Notes: generated by a model not told the origin, from the sequence alone. Shown: positions 8,878 through 17,577, counted from the stretch's first letter. The stretch is DNA of 48,498 bases from a bacterium (GCA_016124945.1 WGMT01000075.1:1-48498), one strand, 5' to 3'. Numbers and translations: made by a program.

Positions 8878-9423
8878 GTGGCTTGCTCACTTGCGCAGGT
8901 TACCCAGCTAACCTGCCCATCATGTTCTGTTGATTTTGTCACCGAACTCTGGATTATCATTGATACAGACGAGCGTGGAGACCTCTACGCTGCGCTAGCC
9001 GATGATTCAATCCATGATGTGCTCTGTCCTCATTGTGGGCATGTAGGGCGCGTGGATGCACCCCTGCTTGTCTGCCACACGGTGCTGCCCACCGCCGATC
9101 GGTTGAATCGCGCAGGGCCGATCTATACAAAACCTGTACGGCGGCTCTTTTTCTTTCCACCGTTGAATCAGGCAGGCGTCTCGGATGAAGCCATTGCCGT
9201 GTCTCTGCTTAACGTGCTACGCGACCGGCTCGGTGAAGAGTGGAAGGCATTTGCCAGGACAAAGCTGGTTTCTGTACCACGTCCGCTATTGGCACTGGCC
9301 ATTGCCGATGACCCTGAAGCCGGATTGGCAAGGATCCGCGGCAAAGTGGCGGTACAACTGGCGCAACTCAAGTGGGAAAAGACGAAGGGCCAGCAGAATA
9401 CAAGCAACCGGATTACCCACTGA
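8878..9423 (+). CDS. CpXC-domain protein
   Basis: A 181-aa protein of the CpXC family. Two CPxC pairs are visible near the N-terminus, Cys13/Cys16 (TCPSC) and Cys50/Cys53 (LCPHCGH), which probably bind one zinc ion. The remainder is an alpha/beta domain without a catalytic motif that I recognise. The GTG start at 8878 is preceded by agggag (8865-8870) at 7 nt; upstream in-frame codons run into the inverted repeat and are not coding. The function of the family is unknown. It stands alone between two hairpins. Confidence 0.75.
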   Translation: MACSLAQVTQLTCPSCSVDFVTELWIIIDTDERGDLYAALADDSIHDVLCPHCGHVGRVDAPLLVCHTVLPTADRLNRAGPIYTKPVRRLFFFPPLNQAGVSDEAIAVSLLNVLRDRLGEEWKAFARTKLVSVPRPLLALAIADDPEAGLARIRGKVAVQLAQLKWEKTKGQQNTSNRITH

Positions 9424-9477
9424 TCGAGCCAGGGTAACGCTTCGGCTAGTCAATTCGGCCCCAATTTTGTGCCTCTT

Positions 9478-9512
9478 AAGCCGCAGCGGACTTGCTCCGT
9501 CTGCTGCGGCTT
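9478..9512 (+). terminator. Hairpin after the CpXC gene
   Basis: aagccgcagc (9478-9487) pairs with gctgcggctt (9503-9512), loop 15 nt. There is no T tract after it, so intrinsic termination is uncertain; it may be another structured spacer. Confidence 0.45.
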
Positions 9513-9647
9513 CATAATAGATTGCTTACCTCAGATATTCCTCTGATTGGGAACCTATTGGTCTCCTGCTTCGTTCGGAATTTGCGTACGTCCCCGTACA
9601 TTCCACGTGCTTCTCTCTTGGTTCTTAGAATAGAAAGACCGCCCACA

Positions 9648-10670
9648 ATGACCCGGAAACTTCTCTGGATCGTGCCGCTGCTATGGTTGCTGGCGGCATG
9701 CACCGAAGGCACGCTGGTTTTGCCTTCTCCGCTACAGTCGCCACTGGCTCTGCCGACACCTCTTGTTGCCACTGATGATGCCATTGCCACTGATGATACC
9801 GTTGCAACTGAAGATACCGCCGCAACTGAAGATACCGCCGCAACTGAAGACGCCATTGTGACCGACAGCAGGATTGAAGACCGGGTATTTGAGACCGTCG
9901 CCGATCTTTCCACTTACCTATATTCTGGGCCGGCACGATTTTACGAGGAAGTTGGCACCGTCTTCCCCGGCAAAGCACTGCGCCTGACCGGTCAGGACGC
10001 CGCAGGCGATTGGTATCGCATTGACGACGGCACGTGGATCAACGCCCTTGCCGTACGTGGAAGGCCTGAGTTGGGCGTGGTCAGCGAGATCACAGGGCGG
10101 GTGGTGGCGCAAGTGACCGAGGTGTTGGACGGCGACACGTTCGTGGTCAATTTCAATGCGCGTGCGTACGAGATACGTTTGCTCTTGAGTGTAGCACCAC
10201 AAGTGGAGCAGGCCTTCGGTGTGGAAGCCTACGAGTGGACACGCGACCGGCTCACGGGGCAGTCAGTGCTACTAGAATCGGATCTCATTGAAAGTGACGC
10301 CTACGGGCGCCTGCTTCGCTACGTCTACCTGACCGACGATGGAACGATGATCAATGAGGAGCTTTTGCGCGAGGGGTTGGCGCAGGTGGCTGTCTTTCGG
10401 CCTGCGGATCGCTATGTGGATCAACTACGCCGCGCCCAAGCAGAGGCCGAAGTTGCGGGGCGTGGTCTCTGGTCAGCCGACGCTGTCCCCTACCGTGAGG
10501 ACCGTTCCGGTTGCACCTACACGGTCCAACCCGGTGAAACGCTCCAGGTGATCGCCCGCCGCTTTGGCATCCTCACCGATGCGTTGGCAACGGCCAACAA
10601 TGTGGAAAACCCCAACCTTATGCCTAGCGGTGCGGTGCTGGTGATTCCAGGATGTGGGGAAGCGGAATGA
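9648..10670 (+). CDS. Lipoprotein with SH3-like, nuclease-like and LysM domains
   Basis: A 340-aa exported lipoprotein: signal peptide with lipobox LAAC (Cys18), a repeated acidic/Thr linker (41-70, units like ATEDTA), an SH3-like domain (about 85-140), a staphylococcal-nuclease-like domain (about 150-280) and a C-terminal LysM (290-336; YTVQPGETLQVIARRFGI). In the nuclease domain DGDT (161-164), Arg177 and Arg221 match Asp21, Arg35 and Arg87 of the S. aureus enzyme, but the loop RLLLSVAPQ (177-185) replaces the calcium ligand Asp40 by Val182 and the general base Glu43 by Gln185. It is therefore probably not an active nuclease. It is anchored to the membrane and likely binds peptidoglycan. 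The stop TGA lies in a repeat. Confidence 0.82.
   Translation: MTRKLLWIVPLLWLLAACTEGTLVLPSPLQSPLALPTPLVATDDAIATDDTVATEDTAATEDTAATEDAIVTDSRIEDRVFETVADLSTYLYSGPARFYEEVGTVFPGKALRLTGQDAAGDWYRIDDGTWINALAVRGRPELGVVSEITGRVVAQVTEVLDGDTFVVNFNARAYEIRLLLSVAPQVEQAFGVEAYEWTRDRLTGQSVLLESDLIESDAYGRLLRYVYLTDDGTMINEELLREGLAQVAVFRPADRYVDQLRRAQAEAEVAGRGLWSADAVPYREDRSGCTYTVQPGETLQVIARRFGILTDALATANNVENPNLMPSGAVLVIPGCGEAE
9770..9860. repeat. 18-bp in-frame tandem repeats in the lipoprotein gene
   Basis: Four to five degenerate 18-bp units (core gcaactgaagataccgcc) encode the hexapeptide repeat ATEDTA/ATDDTV in the linker after the lipobox. Copies in the middle are identical, which suggests recent slippage. Confidence 0.75.
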
Positions 10671-10674
10671 ATAT

Positions 10675-10744
10675 TGAATGATGAATGGGGCGACGTGAAC
10701 GGCTGTGTGATTGGCCGATCCATGTTCGCCCCATTCATCATTCA
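10675..10744. terminator. 19-bp perfect inverted repeat at a convergent junction
   Basis: 10675-10693 is the exact reverse complement of 10726-10744, with a 32-nt loop. The left arm is made of gaat-type 7-bp words starting at the stop of the lipoprotein gene. It lies between convergent genes and may end both transcripts. Confidence 0.6.
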
Positions 10745-10750
10745 TCGATT

Positions 10751-11992
10751 TTAGACTTCGCGCAAGTGCTCTCGCACAAGCAACGCCGCGGTTGCACCTT
10801 CACCGGTAGCGCTGGCCACCTGTTTCGTGCTGCCGCGGCGCACGTCCCCTGCGGCGAAGACGCCGGGGATGCTGGTTTCAAGCAGGCCTGGATCGCGCTC
10901 CCCAAAACCGTCTGGTCGGTCGCCGTCGTGGACAAGGTCATGGCCGGTGATGATAAAGCCCCACTTGTCGGTGCGAATATCGCTGCCGTCAAGGAAACGG
11001 GTGTTGGGGTTCAGGCCGATGAAAATGAACGCGCCGTCCACGGCCAGTTCGCTCTCTTTGCCGCTGAGGCTGTTGAGCGTCTTGATCCGGTTAAGCTTTG
11101 ACTTCGCCCCGTCGAACCCCTGTACTTCGGTGTTCCACATGACTTCAATCTTGGGATCAGCCAACACATTCTCTTGAATGACTTTGCTGGCCTTAAAGTG
11201 ATCGCCCCGCACCAGGATCGTCACCCGGTCGGCGAATTTGGTGAGCAGCAGGCTCTCTTCCGCCGCACTGTTGCCGCCACCCACCACAGCCACATGCTTC
11301 CCTTTGTAAAATGGACCATCACAGGTGGCGCAGAAATGGACGCCTGCGCCGATGTAGTTGTTCTCGCCCGGCACGTTGAGGCGACGGTAGCTGCTGCCTG
11401 TAGCGATGAGCAGTGAACTCGTGCTGTAGTCGTCGCCGGTGGCCGTGCGCACAACGTGATAGTTGTCTTTGCAGTGCAGCCCGATCACGTCCTGAGCCTG
11501 GAGGAATTCGACACCGAAGCGTTCGGCCTGACGACGTAGCCGTTCGGCAAACTCAATGCCGGGCACGCCGTCGGGAAAGCCGGGCATATTGTCGAGTTTC
11601 TCGGTGCCTGCGGCCTGCCCACCCAGCGCCGCACGCTCAATAACCAGCGTATCAATGCCTTCACGCGCCGCGTAAAGGGCAGCCGTCAGCCCTGCCGGCC
11701 CACCGCCGACAACAACGAAGGGGTAGTGGGTGCGGGTGGCCGTGGTCTTCAGGCCCAATTTGGCGGCCAGAGCGGCGTTAGAGGGTTCCACCAGAAATGA
11801 ATCGTCCTCAAAGAGGATCAACGGGATGATGCGTTTGCCCTCGTTCTTGGCGATTACAAACTGTTCGGCGTCTTCGTCCTCTTCAATGTCGATCCAGTTG
11901 TAGGGGATCTGGTGCTCACCGAGAAACTGCTTGCTGCGCCGACAATCGGGGCACCAATAGGCACCGTAGACGGTAATTGTGGGTTTCGACAT
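10751..11992 (-). CDS. trxB: Glutaredoxin-like / thioredoxin reductase fusion
   Basis: A 413-aa flavoprotein. Residues 1-80 form a glutaredoxin-like domain with the redox pair CPDC (14-17). Residues 90-413 are a thioredoxin reductase: FAD motif GGGPAG (96-101), active-site CATC (221-224), NADPH motif GGGNSAAE (238-245), and the C-terminal FAD motif SIPGVFAAGDVR. It would pass electrons from NADPH through FAD to the CATC pair, and the fused N-terminal domain may be its built-in acceptor. The ATG at 11992 follows GGAG by 7 nt, so the longer frame is not used. It is convergent with the lipoprotein gene and divergent from the aminopeptidase gene. Confidence 0.9.
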   Translation of the reverse strand: MSKPTITVYGAYWCPDCRRSKQFLGEHQIPYNWIDIEEDEDAEQFVIAKNEGKRIIPLILFEDDSFLVEPSNAALAAKLGLKTTATRTHYPFVVVGGGPAGLTAALYAAREGIDTLVIERAALGGQAAGTEKLDNMPGFPDGVPGIEFAERLRRQAERFGVEFLQAQDVIGLHCKDNYHVVRTATGDDYSTSSLLIATGSSYRRLNVPGENNYIGAGVHFCATCDGPFYKGKHVAVVGGGNSAAEESLLLTKFADRVTILVRGDHFKASKVIQENVLADPKIEVMWNTEVQGFDGAKSKLNRIKTLNSLSGKESELAVDGAFIFIGLNPNTRFLDGSDIRTDKWGFIITGHDLVHDGDRPDGFGERDPGLLETSIPGVFAAGDVRRGSTKQVASATGEGATAALLVREHLREV

Positions 11993-12120
11993 AAAGGAGC
12001 TCCGGTTTTGGGGTAAAGGTATTGTCAATTGATAAGCGCTACTGTACCATGGATGCCATTGTTTGCAGCGTGTCCGTCCTCACACAACTCGACCAGCCAA
12101 GACACCGATAGAGAGAGATT

Positions 12121-13419
12121 ATGCCATCCTTGGAAACACAAATTGAAGGCTACGCCCGGCTCATCCTCAGCCAGGGCGTCAACCTACAGCCCGGTCAGGC
12201 GCTATCGATCCGAGCGGAATTGGTTCATCGCGACTTTGTTCGCCTGCTCAGCCACACCGCCTACAGCATGGGCGCTCGCTACGTGGAGATCGACTGGCAA
12301 GATCCTGTGTTAGACCGTATCCGCGCCAAGACAAGCGCGCCCGAGCATCTGTCCTACGCGCCTGACTATCTCGTCCACCGCGGCGAGGATCGGCTTCACA
12401 GCGGCTGGGCTTCGATCAGCATCACCGGGCGCGAAGATCCAGATGTCTTCGAAGGGGTGGACGCCGCGGCGATGCAGCAGATGTATGCATCGTTCCGGGC
12501 CAAGTTACGCGGCTACTACAAAGGTGTCATGGCCAACCAGATCGCCTGGTGCGTCTGCGCTGCGCCGACGCCCGCCTGGGCGCAGCAGGTCTTCCCAGAC
12601 GCGGACCCTGCCGAGGCAGAAACGATGCTGTGGGCCACCATCCTCGCCGCCGCCCGCGCCGATCAGGACGATCCCATCGCGGCATGGCAGGCGCACCAGC
12701 AGAAGATGGGCGCGGTTGCCGCATACCTGAACCACAACGACGTGCGCACCCTCCACTTTGTAGATGATGTCCTAGACGAGGAGGGCAAGCCCCGCACCAA
12801 CTTGACCATCGGCCTCACCGACAAGCCACTCTGGCTGGCCGGCGGTTCGAAGACGGCAACCGGCATCGACTTTTCGCCCAATATCCCTACCGAAGAGACC
12901 TTTTCCACACCGCATCGCCTGCGCACCGAGGGTTGGGTACGCACCTCTATGCCCTTCTTCACACTGGAGCAGAAGGTGGAAGACGCCTACTTCCGTTTTG
13001 AAGAGGGCAAGCTGGTGGCATTCCACGCCGCCACCAACGAAGCGGTGCTGACCCAATTCTTCGATGTGCCAGGTACACGCTACTTGGGCGAGATCGCCCT
13101 GGTCGACGTCAATTCGCCCATCTACCGCAGTGGGATCCTCTTTTACGATACACTTTTCGACGAGAATGCAGCCTGTCACATTGCGTTCGGTCGAGCATAC
13201 CCCAACGGATTGCAGGGCGGTACGACGCTGAACGATGACGAATTACTGGCCGCCGGCGTCAACGATTCACCGCTGCACCAGGACATTATGTTCGGTTCAC
13301 CCACGCTGCACCTCACCGGCGTCTGCGCCGACGGACGGCAGATCCCCATCATGGCACAAGGACGCTACGTCGATGCCATTTTCGACACCGTTTCTGACGC
13401 TGGTTTCGCGGAGGAATAA
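12121..13419 (+). CDS. Aminopeptidase, M29 family
   Basis: A 432-aa metallopeptidase of the M29 (AmpS/PepS/AmpT) family that removes N-terminal residues from peptides in the cytoplasm. Expected metal and catalytic positions are visible: Glu in NIPTEE, Glu in YLGEIAL, His and Tyr in ENAACHIAFGRAY, and His/Asp in SPLHQDIMFGS. Length is normal. It begins with ATG preceded by a purine-rich gagagagatt. The GNAT gene starts 3 bp after its stop, so the two form an operon. Confidence 0.88.
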   Translation: MPSLETQIEGYARLILSQGVNLQPGQALSIRAELVHRDFVRLLSHTAYSMGARYVEIDWQDPVLDRIRAKTSAPEHLSYAPDYLVHRGEDRLHSGWASISITGREDPDVFEGVDAAAMQQMYASFRAKLRGYYKGVMANQIAWCVCAAPTPAWAQQVFPDADPAEAETMLWATILAAARADQDDPIAAWQAHQQKMGAVAAYLNHNDVRTLHFVDDVLDEEGKPRTNLTIGLTDKPLWLAGGSKTATGIDFSPNIPTEETFSTPHRLRTEGWVRTSMPFFTLEQKVEDAYFRFEEGKLVAFHAATNEAVLTQFFDVPGTRYLGEIALVDVNSPIYRSGILFYDTLFDENAACHIAFGRAYPNGLQGGTTLNDDELLAAGVNDSPLHQDIMFGSPTLHLTGVCADGRQIPIMAQGRYVDAIFDTVSDAGFAEE

Positions 13420-13422
13420 GCA

Positions 13423-13986
13423 ATGGCCATCAATGTGTCAGTCCATATGATCCACGAGCCGATTGGGGATTCCCCGGTGGTGGCACTGCCGACAGGTTAC
13501 AGCTTTCGCGCCTATCGTCCTGGCGACGAGGCTACGTGGACGGCGATCCAACGGGCCGCCGAACGCCTTTTCGAGATCGAAGACACTCTTTTCCGCCGCG
13601 AGTACGGCTACGATGAAGACGTGCTGGCGCAACGCATGGCCTTCGTCGTAGCGCCCAACGGCACAGACGTAGCCACGATCACAGCGTGGTGGAAAGAGGA
13701 GTGGCAGGGCCGCGGCCCGTGGGGACAGATCCATTGGGTGGCAGTGCGTCCCGATCACCAGCGGCGTGGCCTGAGCAAACCCATGATGACGTGGGCGATG
13801 GAACGGTTGGCAGCGCACTACCCGCGGGCGATGCTGGGCACGTCCACAGCGCGGATGTGGGCACTCAAAGTCTACCTCGACTTCGGCTTCATGCCCGATC
13901 CGGCGGAGTTGGAACGCCCCGAGATTGCCGAAGCCTGGCGCAGCGTACAGGAGATCATTCGTCATCCTCGGTTGGGAGAAGGATGA
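13423..13986 (+). CDS. GNAT-family N-acetyltransferase
   Basis: A 187-aa protein with the acetyl-CoA binding motif A, VAVRPDHQRRGLSKPMM (about 106-122), preceded by the central beta strand. The acceptor is unknown. It starts 3 bp downstream of the M29 aminopeptidase stop, and its ribosome binding site (GGAGG) lies in the end of that gene, so the two are co-expressed. An acceptor related to peptides or amino acids is possible but is only inferred from the neighbour. Confidence 0.85.
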   Translation: MAINVSVHMIHEPIGDSPVVALPTGYSFRAYRPGDEATWTAIQRAAERLFEIEDTLFRREYGYDEDVLAQRMAFVVAPNGTDVATITAWWKEEWQGRGPWGQIHWVAVRPDHQRRGLSKPMMTWAMERLAAHYPRAMLGTSTARMWALKVYLDFGFMPDPAELERPEIAEAWRSVQEIIRHPRLGEG

Positions 13987-14167
13987 TGTCATCCGTCGTC
14001 GTCCAAACTAGTCACCTGACCAGCCGCATGCCCAACCGAACGATGGGCAAGTGTGTGGATCGGGAGGACTAGACTGGAAGCAGGTGATATTCTATCGCTC
14101 CCCCTTTCGTCACTGGATAAACGATCTTTCCGCTGCGAGGAGGACCACCCATAGAGGAGGTATTGAG

Positions 14168-14488
14168 ATGAAAATCGTTATGAACCGTGGCTTCTGTGAT
14201 GCGGATCTGTCCTTCTGCGCTCGTTGCTCGGCGGCCTTCTTCCGCAAGCCGCTCGGCACCGATCGCCCCTGTATCGTTTCTATCACAGACGAAGAAGACG
14301 AAGACACACTGGAATTTGTGCTCTTGACCGACGGACGTTCACTCTCTTTCACCCTCACCGATGAACTTCAGGAAGGACTGGCGCTTGAGGGATGGGAATT
14401 CCTGGCCGACTTTGATCCGGCGTTGATGCGACGGGGTGCGGCCAAACGCTGGAAAGCACTTAGCAAGCTAAGCGCCGAACACGGTTGA
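14168..14488 (+). CDS. Small conserved-looking protein with three cysteines
   Basis: A 106-aa protein that I do not recognise. The N-terminal 20 residues carry Cys10, Cys17 and Cys20 (FCARCSAAFF), which could bind a metal. The middle is acidic (TDEEDEDT) with alternating strands, and the C-terminus is basic and helical. An AGGAGG at 14155-14160, 7 nt before the ATG, is the strongest ribosome binding site in the window and supports a real gene. A terminator follows 75 bp downstream. Confidence 0.6.
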   Translation: MKIVMNRGFCDADLSFCARCSAAFFRKPLGTDRPCIVSITDEEDEDTLEFVLLTDGRSLSFTLTDELQEGLALEGWEFLADFDPALMRRGAAKRWKALSKLSAEHG

Positions 14489-14563
14489 GTGAGCGCCACC
14501 TGTAAATTCACACCCGCTACCTACTTTGTGCAAGTTTGAAAACCGACAAGCAAACACAGCACA

Positions 14564-14597
14564 AACAACCCGGTGTCCGAATGGACACCGGGTTGTT
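14564..14597. terminator. Rho-independent terminator, 15-bp stem
   Basis: aacaacccggtgtcc (14564-14578) pairs perfectly with 14583-14597 around a gaat tetraloop. It is followed by gtattt on the + strand and by a purine/T mixture on the other. It lies between convergent genes and may serve both. Confidence 0.85.
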
Positions 14598-14641
14598 GTA
14601 TTTAGCGATCTTGCGAAAAGAACTTGTTGGTGAATGGTGGA

Positions 14642-15991
14642 TCAGTTGCTGTATTGGTCCACGGCAAAGCTGAGCAGCCCCTTTTCTTCCAACTTTGAAA
14701 CAGGCACACGGAAGGTCACCTGGATGACGCCCGGGGCGCGCCCGATTTCGATGCCGCCGGTGATGGTGGCGCGGTTCATGACCTCGGGTACGCTCATGTC
14801 AAAGAGTGCGGCGGCGCGGGCGAGGCCATTTTCCGTGGCCGAATTCAGATCAGGCCCGGTGCCGACGACGGAGACAGGCAACGACTCTTCGATAGCGTCG
14901 ACGCCCCATTCTTTGGCAACGGCTTCGGCTTGCGCCTTCTCCGCTGCGCTTAACGGCTGTGCCAGGAAGGGCAAGTCTTCGCGCACGGGCAAAAGGAGAG
15001 GACCATCGAGGGCCAGTCCCTTGATCACATGTACCTGCAACGTCACCACGCCGGCCACATCTGCGGTATGACCGGCAATTTCGCCGTCCCCTTGCAGGGC
15101 GTGCATGTCGCCGAGGTAGATGCCACCGCCGGGTGTCTTCACCGGGCAGATGAGGATCGCGCCCTCACGCACCGAATCGATGTCCATGTGGCCGTCTGTC
15201 TTGTGGATGGCGAGTTCATCGGCGGTGACAGCGTAAGGGTGGGGTGCGCCGATGAGGAAGGAGCCAAAGTCCCCGGCGTTGTGCGAATCGGGCAGCGGAC
15301 GCGACGGTGTGGTGCCCAGTTGGCCCATGAAGGGACGCAACCGGCCCACCAGCCCCACGAGATCATGGGGGGCGAAGGTTAGGATCGAGTGCTGCACCGA
15401 GTTTTCGGGCATGGCGGCGTAGCGGTTGGCATCGTGTGCGATGCATTCGGCGGCCCCCTGTGGCAATGTCACCCCGACCTGGCGATTGGCGTCGAAGGCG
15501 ATGGTGTAGCCGTTGGTGAAGGCGAAGGGCGAGGCCGGTTTGCCCGTGGCCTTGTAGCGGACGGCATCCTCACCGATCCCTTCGACGTAGGTTTCGGGGT
15601 TCAATGTGCCTGTCTCTTCACAGAAGCCTGCAATGTAGGGATCGCCCAGGAAGCGCCCCGCAATGTGGCGATCATTGCCAGACGCAGTGGCCATGCTGGT
15701 GATGCGCACACTCTTGATGCGGATGGCAATGGCGTCGCCCACCTCTGCGCCGGCCACAGCCACAGGACGTGTCACTTCGTGGCCACCGCGCAGATCGGGT
15801 GTGATCATCGGCCCCCAGCAACCGGGCGCAGTGTTGGCGACGATGTGGCCGCCGTCGCGTACCGGCCCCAGCATTGGCTGATTGGGGTCAAGCATGCCAT
15901 CGGTGAATTGATCGACGAAGACAGTCTCATGGGCGACGCCGGACGTAGCCGCCTGTACGCCGTTGTGGGTCTGCTGTGTTTGCAGTGTCAT
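14642..15991 (-). CDS. Acetamidase/formamidase family protein
   Basis: A 449-aa cytoplasmic amidase of the FmdA/AmdA family, which hydrolyses short amides to ammonia and the acid. The family hallmark MHALQGDGE is present (about 296-304), as are PGGGIYLGD just before it and HNAGDFG. The ATG at 15991 is preceded by gagga at 9 nt. Length is slightly above the 400-415 typical. A MoaD-like gene lies 47 bp upstream on the same strand. No amide transporter is nearby. The exact substrate is unknown. Confidence 0.85.
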   Translation of the reverse strand: MTLQTQQTHNGVQAATSGVAHETVFVDQFTDGMLDPNQPMLGPVRDGGHIVANTAPGCWGPMITPDLRGGHEVTRPVAVAGAEVGDAIAIRIKSVRITSMATASGNDRHIAGRFLGDPYIAGFCEETGTLNPETYVEGIGEDAVRYKATGKPASPFAFTNGYTIAFDANRQVGVTLPQGAAECIAHDANRYAAMPENSVQHSILTFAPHDLVGLVGRLRPFMGQLGTTPSRPLPDSHNAGDFGSFLIGAPHPYAVTADELAIHKTDGHMDIDSVREGAILICPVKTPGGGIYLGDMHALQGDGEIAGHTADVAGVVTLQVHVIKGLALDGPLLLPVREDLPFLAQPLSAAEKAQAEAVAKEWGVDAIEESLPVSVVGTGPDLNSATENGLARAAALFDMSVPEVMNRATITGGIEIGRAPGVIQVTFRVPVSKLEEKGLLSFAVDQYSN

Positions 15992-16038
15992 CGGTGATGC
16001 TCCTCTTGGGTATGATGGTCTACTGAGTTGTAAGGATC

Positions 16039-16284
16039 CTATCCTCCGGCAACAGGCATCAACAGCGCCACTTCCTGTCCTTCGACAAGGTGAGTGGCCG
16101 CTGTGCAATGGCTACCCGCGAGGACGGGGACAGCATAGTTCAGTGCATTAGTGATCTCGGGATACTGCACACGAAGATGGTTTACCAAATCGCCGATGGT
16201 GGCATTGGGGGCAATCTCAACCGTCAACCGCGCTCGACCAAGAGATCGACTTAACGGCCCATTGACGCGTACATGAATCTGCAT
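16039..16284 (-). CDS. moaD: MoaD/ThiS-family ubiquitin-like sulfur carrier
   Basis: An 81-aa beta-grasp protein ending in PVAGG; the C-terminal Gly-Gly is the site of adenylation and thiocarboxylation in MoaD and ThiS. The sequence LTVEIAPNATIGDLVNHL and EVALLMPVAGG match the family. In molybdopterin synthesis the partner would be MoaE, and for adenylation MoeB; neither is in the window. ATG at 16284 follows aaggaga at 6 nt. It is upstream of, and probably co-transcribed with, the formamidase gene. A sulfur-carrier role in another pathway cannot be excluded. Confidence 0.75.
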   Translation of the reverse strand: MQIHVRVNGPLSRSLGRARLTVEIAPNATIGDLVNHLRVQYPEITNALNYAVPVLAGSHCTAATHLVEGQEVALLMPVAGG

Positions 16285-16437
16285 CGAGAATCTCCTTGGC
16301 ACAAGAGACGAACAGATGGGATGGATCAACAGGTATCACAATGGGGGGATGGATCGAAAAGACGATTATACGCGTTGTGGCGAGCGACGGATGGCGAGGG
16401 TGCATACAATTTTGTGAGAAACGTGAAGGCTACACAA

Positions 16438-16475
16438 CAAAAAACCTGCCAGTCGCTCACGCAACCGGCAGGTTT
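16438..16475 (-). terminator. Terminator of the response regulator gene
   Basis: aaacctgcc (16442-16450) pairs with ggcaggttt (16467-16475). Read on the - strand the stem is followed by six Ts, a standard intrinsic terminator 20-50 nt after the gene's stop. Confidence 0.85.
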
Positions 16476-16492
16476 CATCGAACGCAACGCAA

Positions 16493-17179
16493 TCAGCTTG
16501 CCAGTTGTTTGGTCTGCAAGTTGGCGAGCCCAAGCTCAGCGGCGCGCAACACGGCATGGGTACGGTTCTCGGCTTCGAGTTTGTTCATTATGTTAGATAC
16601 GTGCACACTGGCTGTGCTGACACGAATGCCCAATTGATCCGAGATTTCGCTGTTCGAATGTCCCTGGCTTAGGAGACGCAACACCTGCAGTTCGCGTGGC
16701 GTCAGCATGATGGGGGTCTCGTTTTTGCCATTGTCTGCCTTGAAGTAGGAGATCAGCGAAGACAGGTAAAGTTGGCTGCTCAATAGTTTACGCCCACGTG
16801 CGATTTGCGAGAGCGAGATCAAGAGATCCTGGAGATTCGTGTCTTTGCGGAAGTAGCCTTCGGGGTTGGACATGAGGATTTCGGCCAGCAGCTCGGGTGC
16901 TTCTCGCTCCGTCCAATACGCAATGCGCACATGCGGCGCATAAGACTTGAAGACCTTGCTCACGGCTGTGGGCGACAGTGTGTCTTCACCCAGGATGTTT
17001 GCATCCAAAAGAATGACATCAGGCGACTGGACATGGCAAGCTTCCACGGCGGCAGCAAAGTTGCGCACAACGGCAACAAGCTCCCAGTCATCATGAGAAG
17101 ATAGGAACGTCTCAATGCCTAGTTTGATGAAGTCATTGGTCTCAACAATTAAAAGTTTCACACGCGTCTGACGCAACAT
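16493..17179 (-). CDS. NarL/LuxR-type response regulator, orphan
   Basis: A 228-aa two-domain regulator. The receiver (1-120) has the phospho-acceptor Asp59 in VILLDAN and Lys112 in GYFRKD; the acidic pocket is reduced to Glu13 and Asp16 in IVETND. A LuxR-type helix-turn-helix follows (about 160-225; LTPRELQVLRLLSQGHSNSEIS). ATG at 17179 follows AGGAGG by 8 nt. No sensor kinase gene is present. It is divergent from the 1095-aa regulator gene and may bind in the shared 398-bp gap. Confidence 0.88.
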   Translation of the reverse strand: MLRQTRVKLLIVETNDFIKLGIETFLSSHDDWELVAVVRNFAAAVEACHVQSPDVILLDANILGEDTLSPTAVSKVFKSYAPHVRIAYWTEREAPELLAEILMSNPEGYFRKDTNLQDLLISLSQIARGRKLLSSQLYLSSLISYFKADNGKNETPIMLTPRELQVLRLLSQGHSNSEISDQLGIRVSTASVHVSNIMNKLEAENRTHAVLRAAELGLANLQTKQLAS

Positions 17180-17577
17180 AACGCCGACCTCCTGGTTCAG
17201 AAAAATGAGTAGACCTGTGTGCATGTGCCACGATCGAAGGTCGGACGGCACAGAACCAGTATAGGCCAAAATAGGCTAAGCATTACCTGATTCACGAGTT
17301 ATTGTAGCAGGAAAGCGCCTATAAAGCGCCTATAGATCGCTTATTCCCCCTCCTATTTTCATTACTTATTGCCCGATTATCCCTTAGGGAATTCGACAGA
17401 AATAAACCTGTGAAAAAGTAACCCACAAAGGTTAAGCGGCAGGCCGCTTAGCAAAACAGCATTTTCCAGACGTTCTTAATAGCTGTTGTAATGAATTTAT
17501 CCTAGAAAATAAGTAAGCAATTCATTAAGCAAGACTAATCAGCAAGTAAATCAATAAACCCTGAATGAGGCAGTGCA
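17180..17577. promoter_or_regulatory. Divergent regulatory region with palindromes and direct repeats
   Basis: This A+T-rich gap holds an 11-bp direct repeat (aaagcgcctata at 17312-17323 and 17323-17334), a near-perfect palindrome (taagcggc at 17433-17440 with gccgctta at 17443-17450) and an 8-bp inverted pair (aatgaatt 17490-17497, aattcatt 17519-17526). They could be binding sites for either flanking regulator. I could not assign a convincing -35/-10 pair. Confidence 0.55.
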
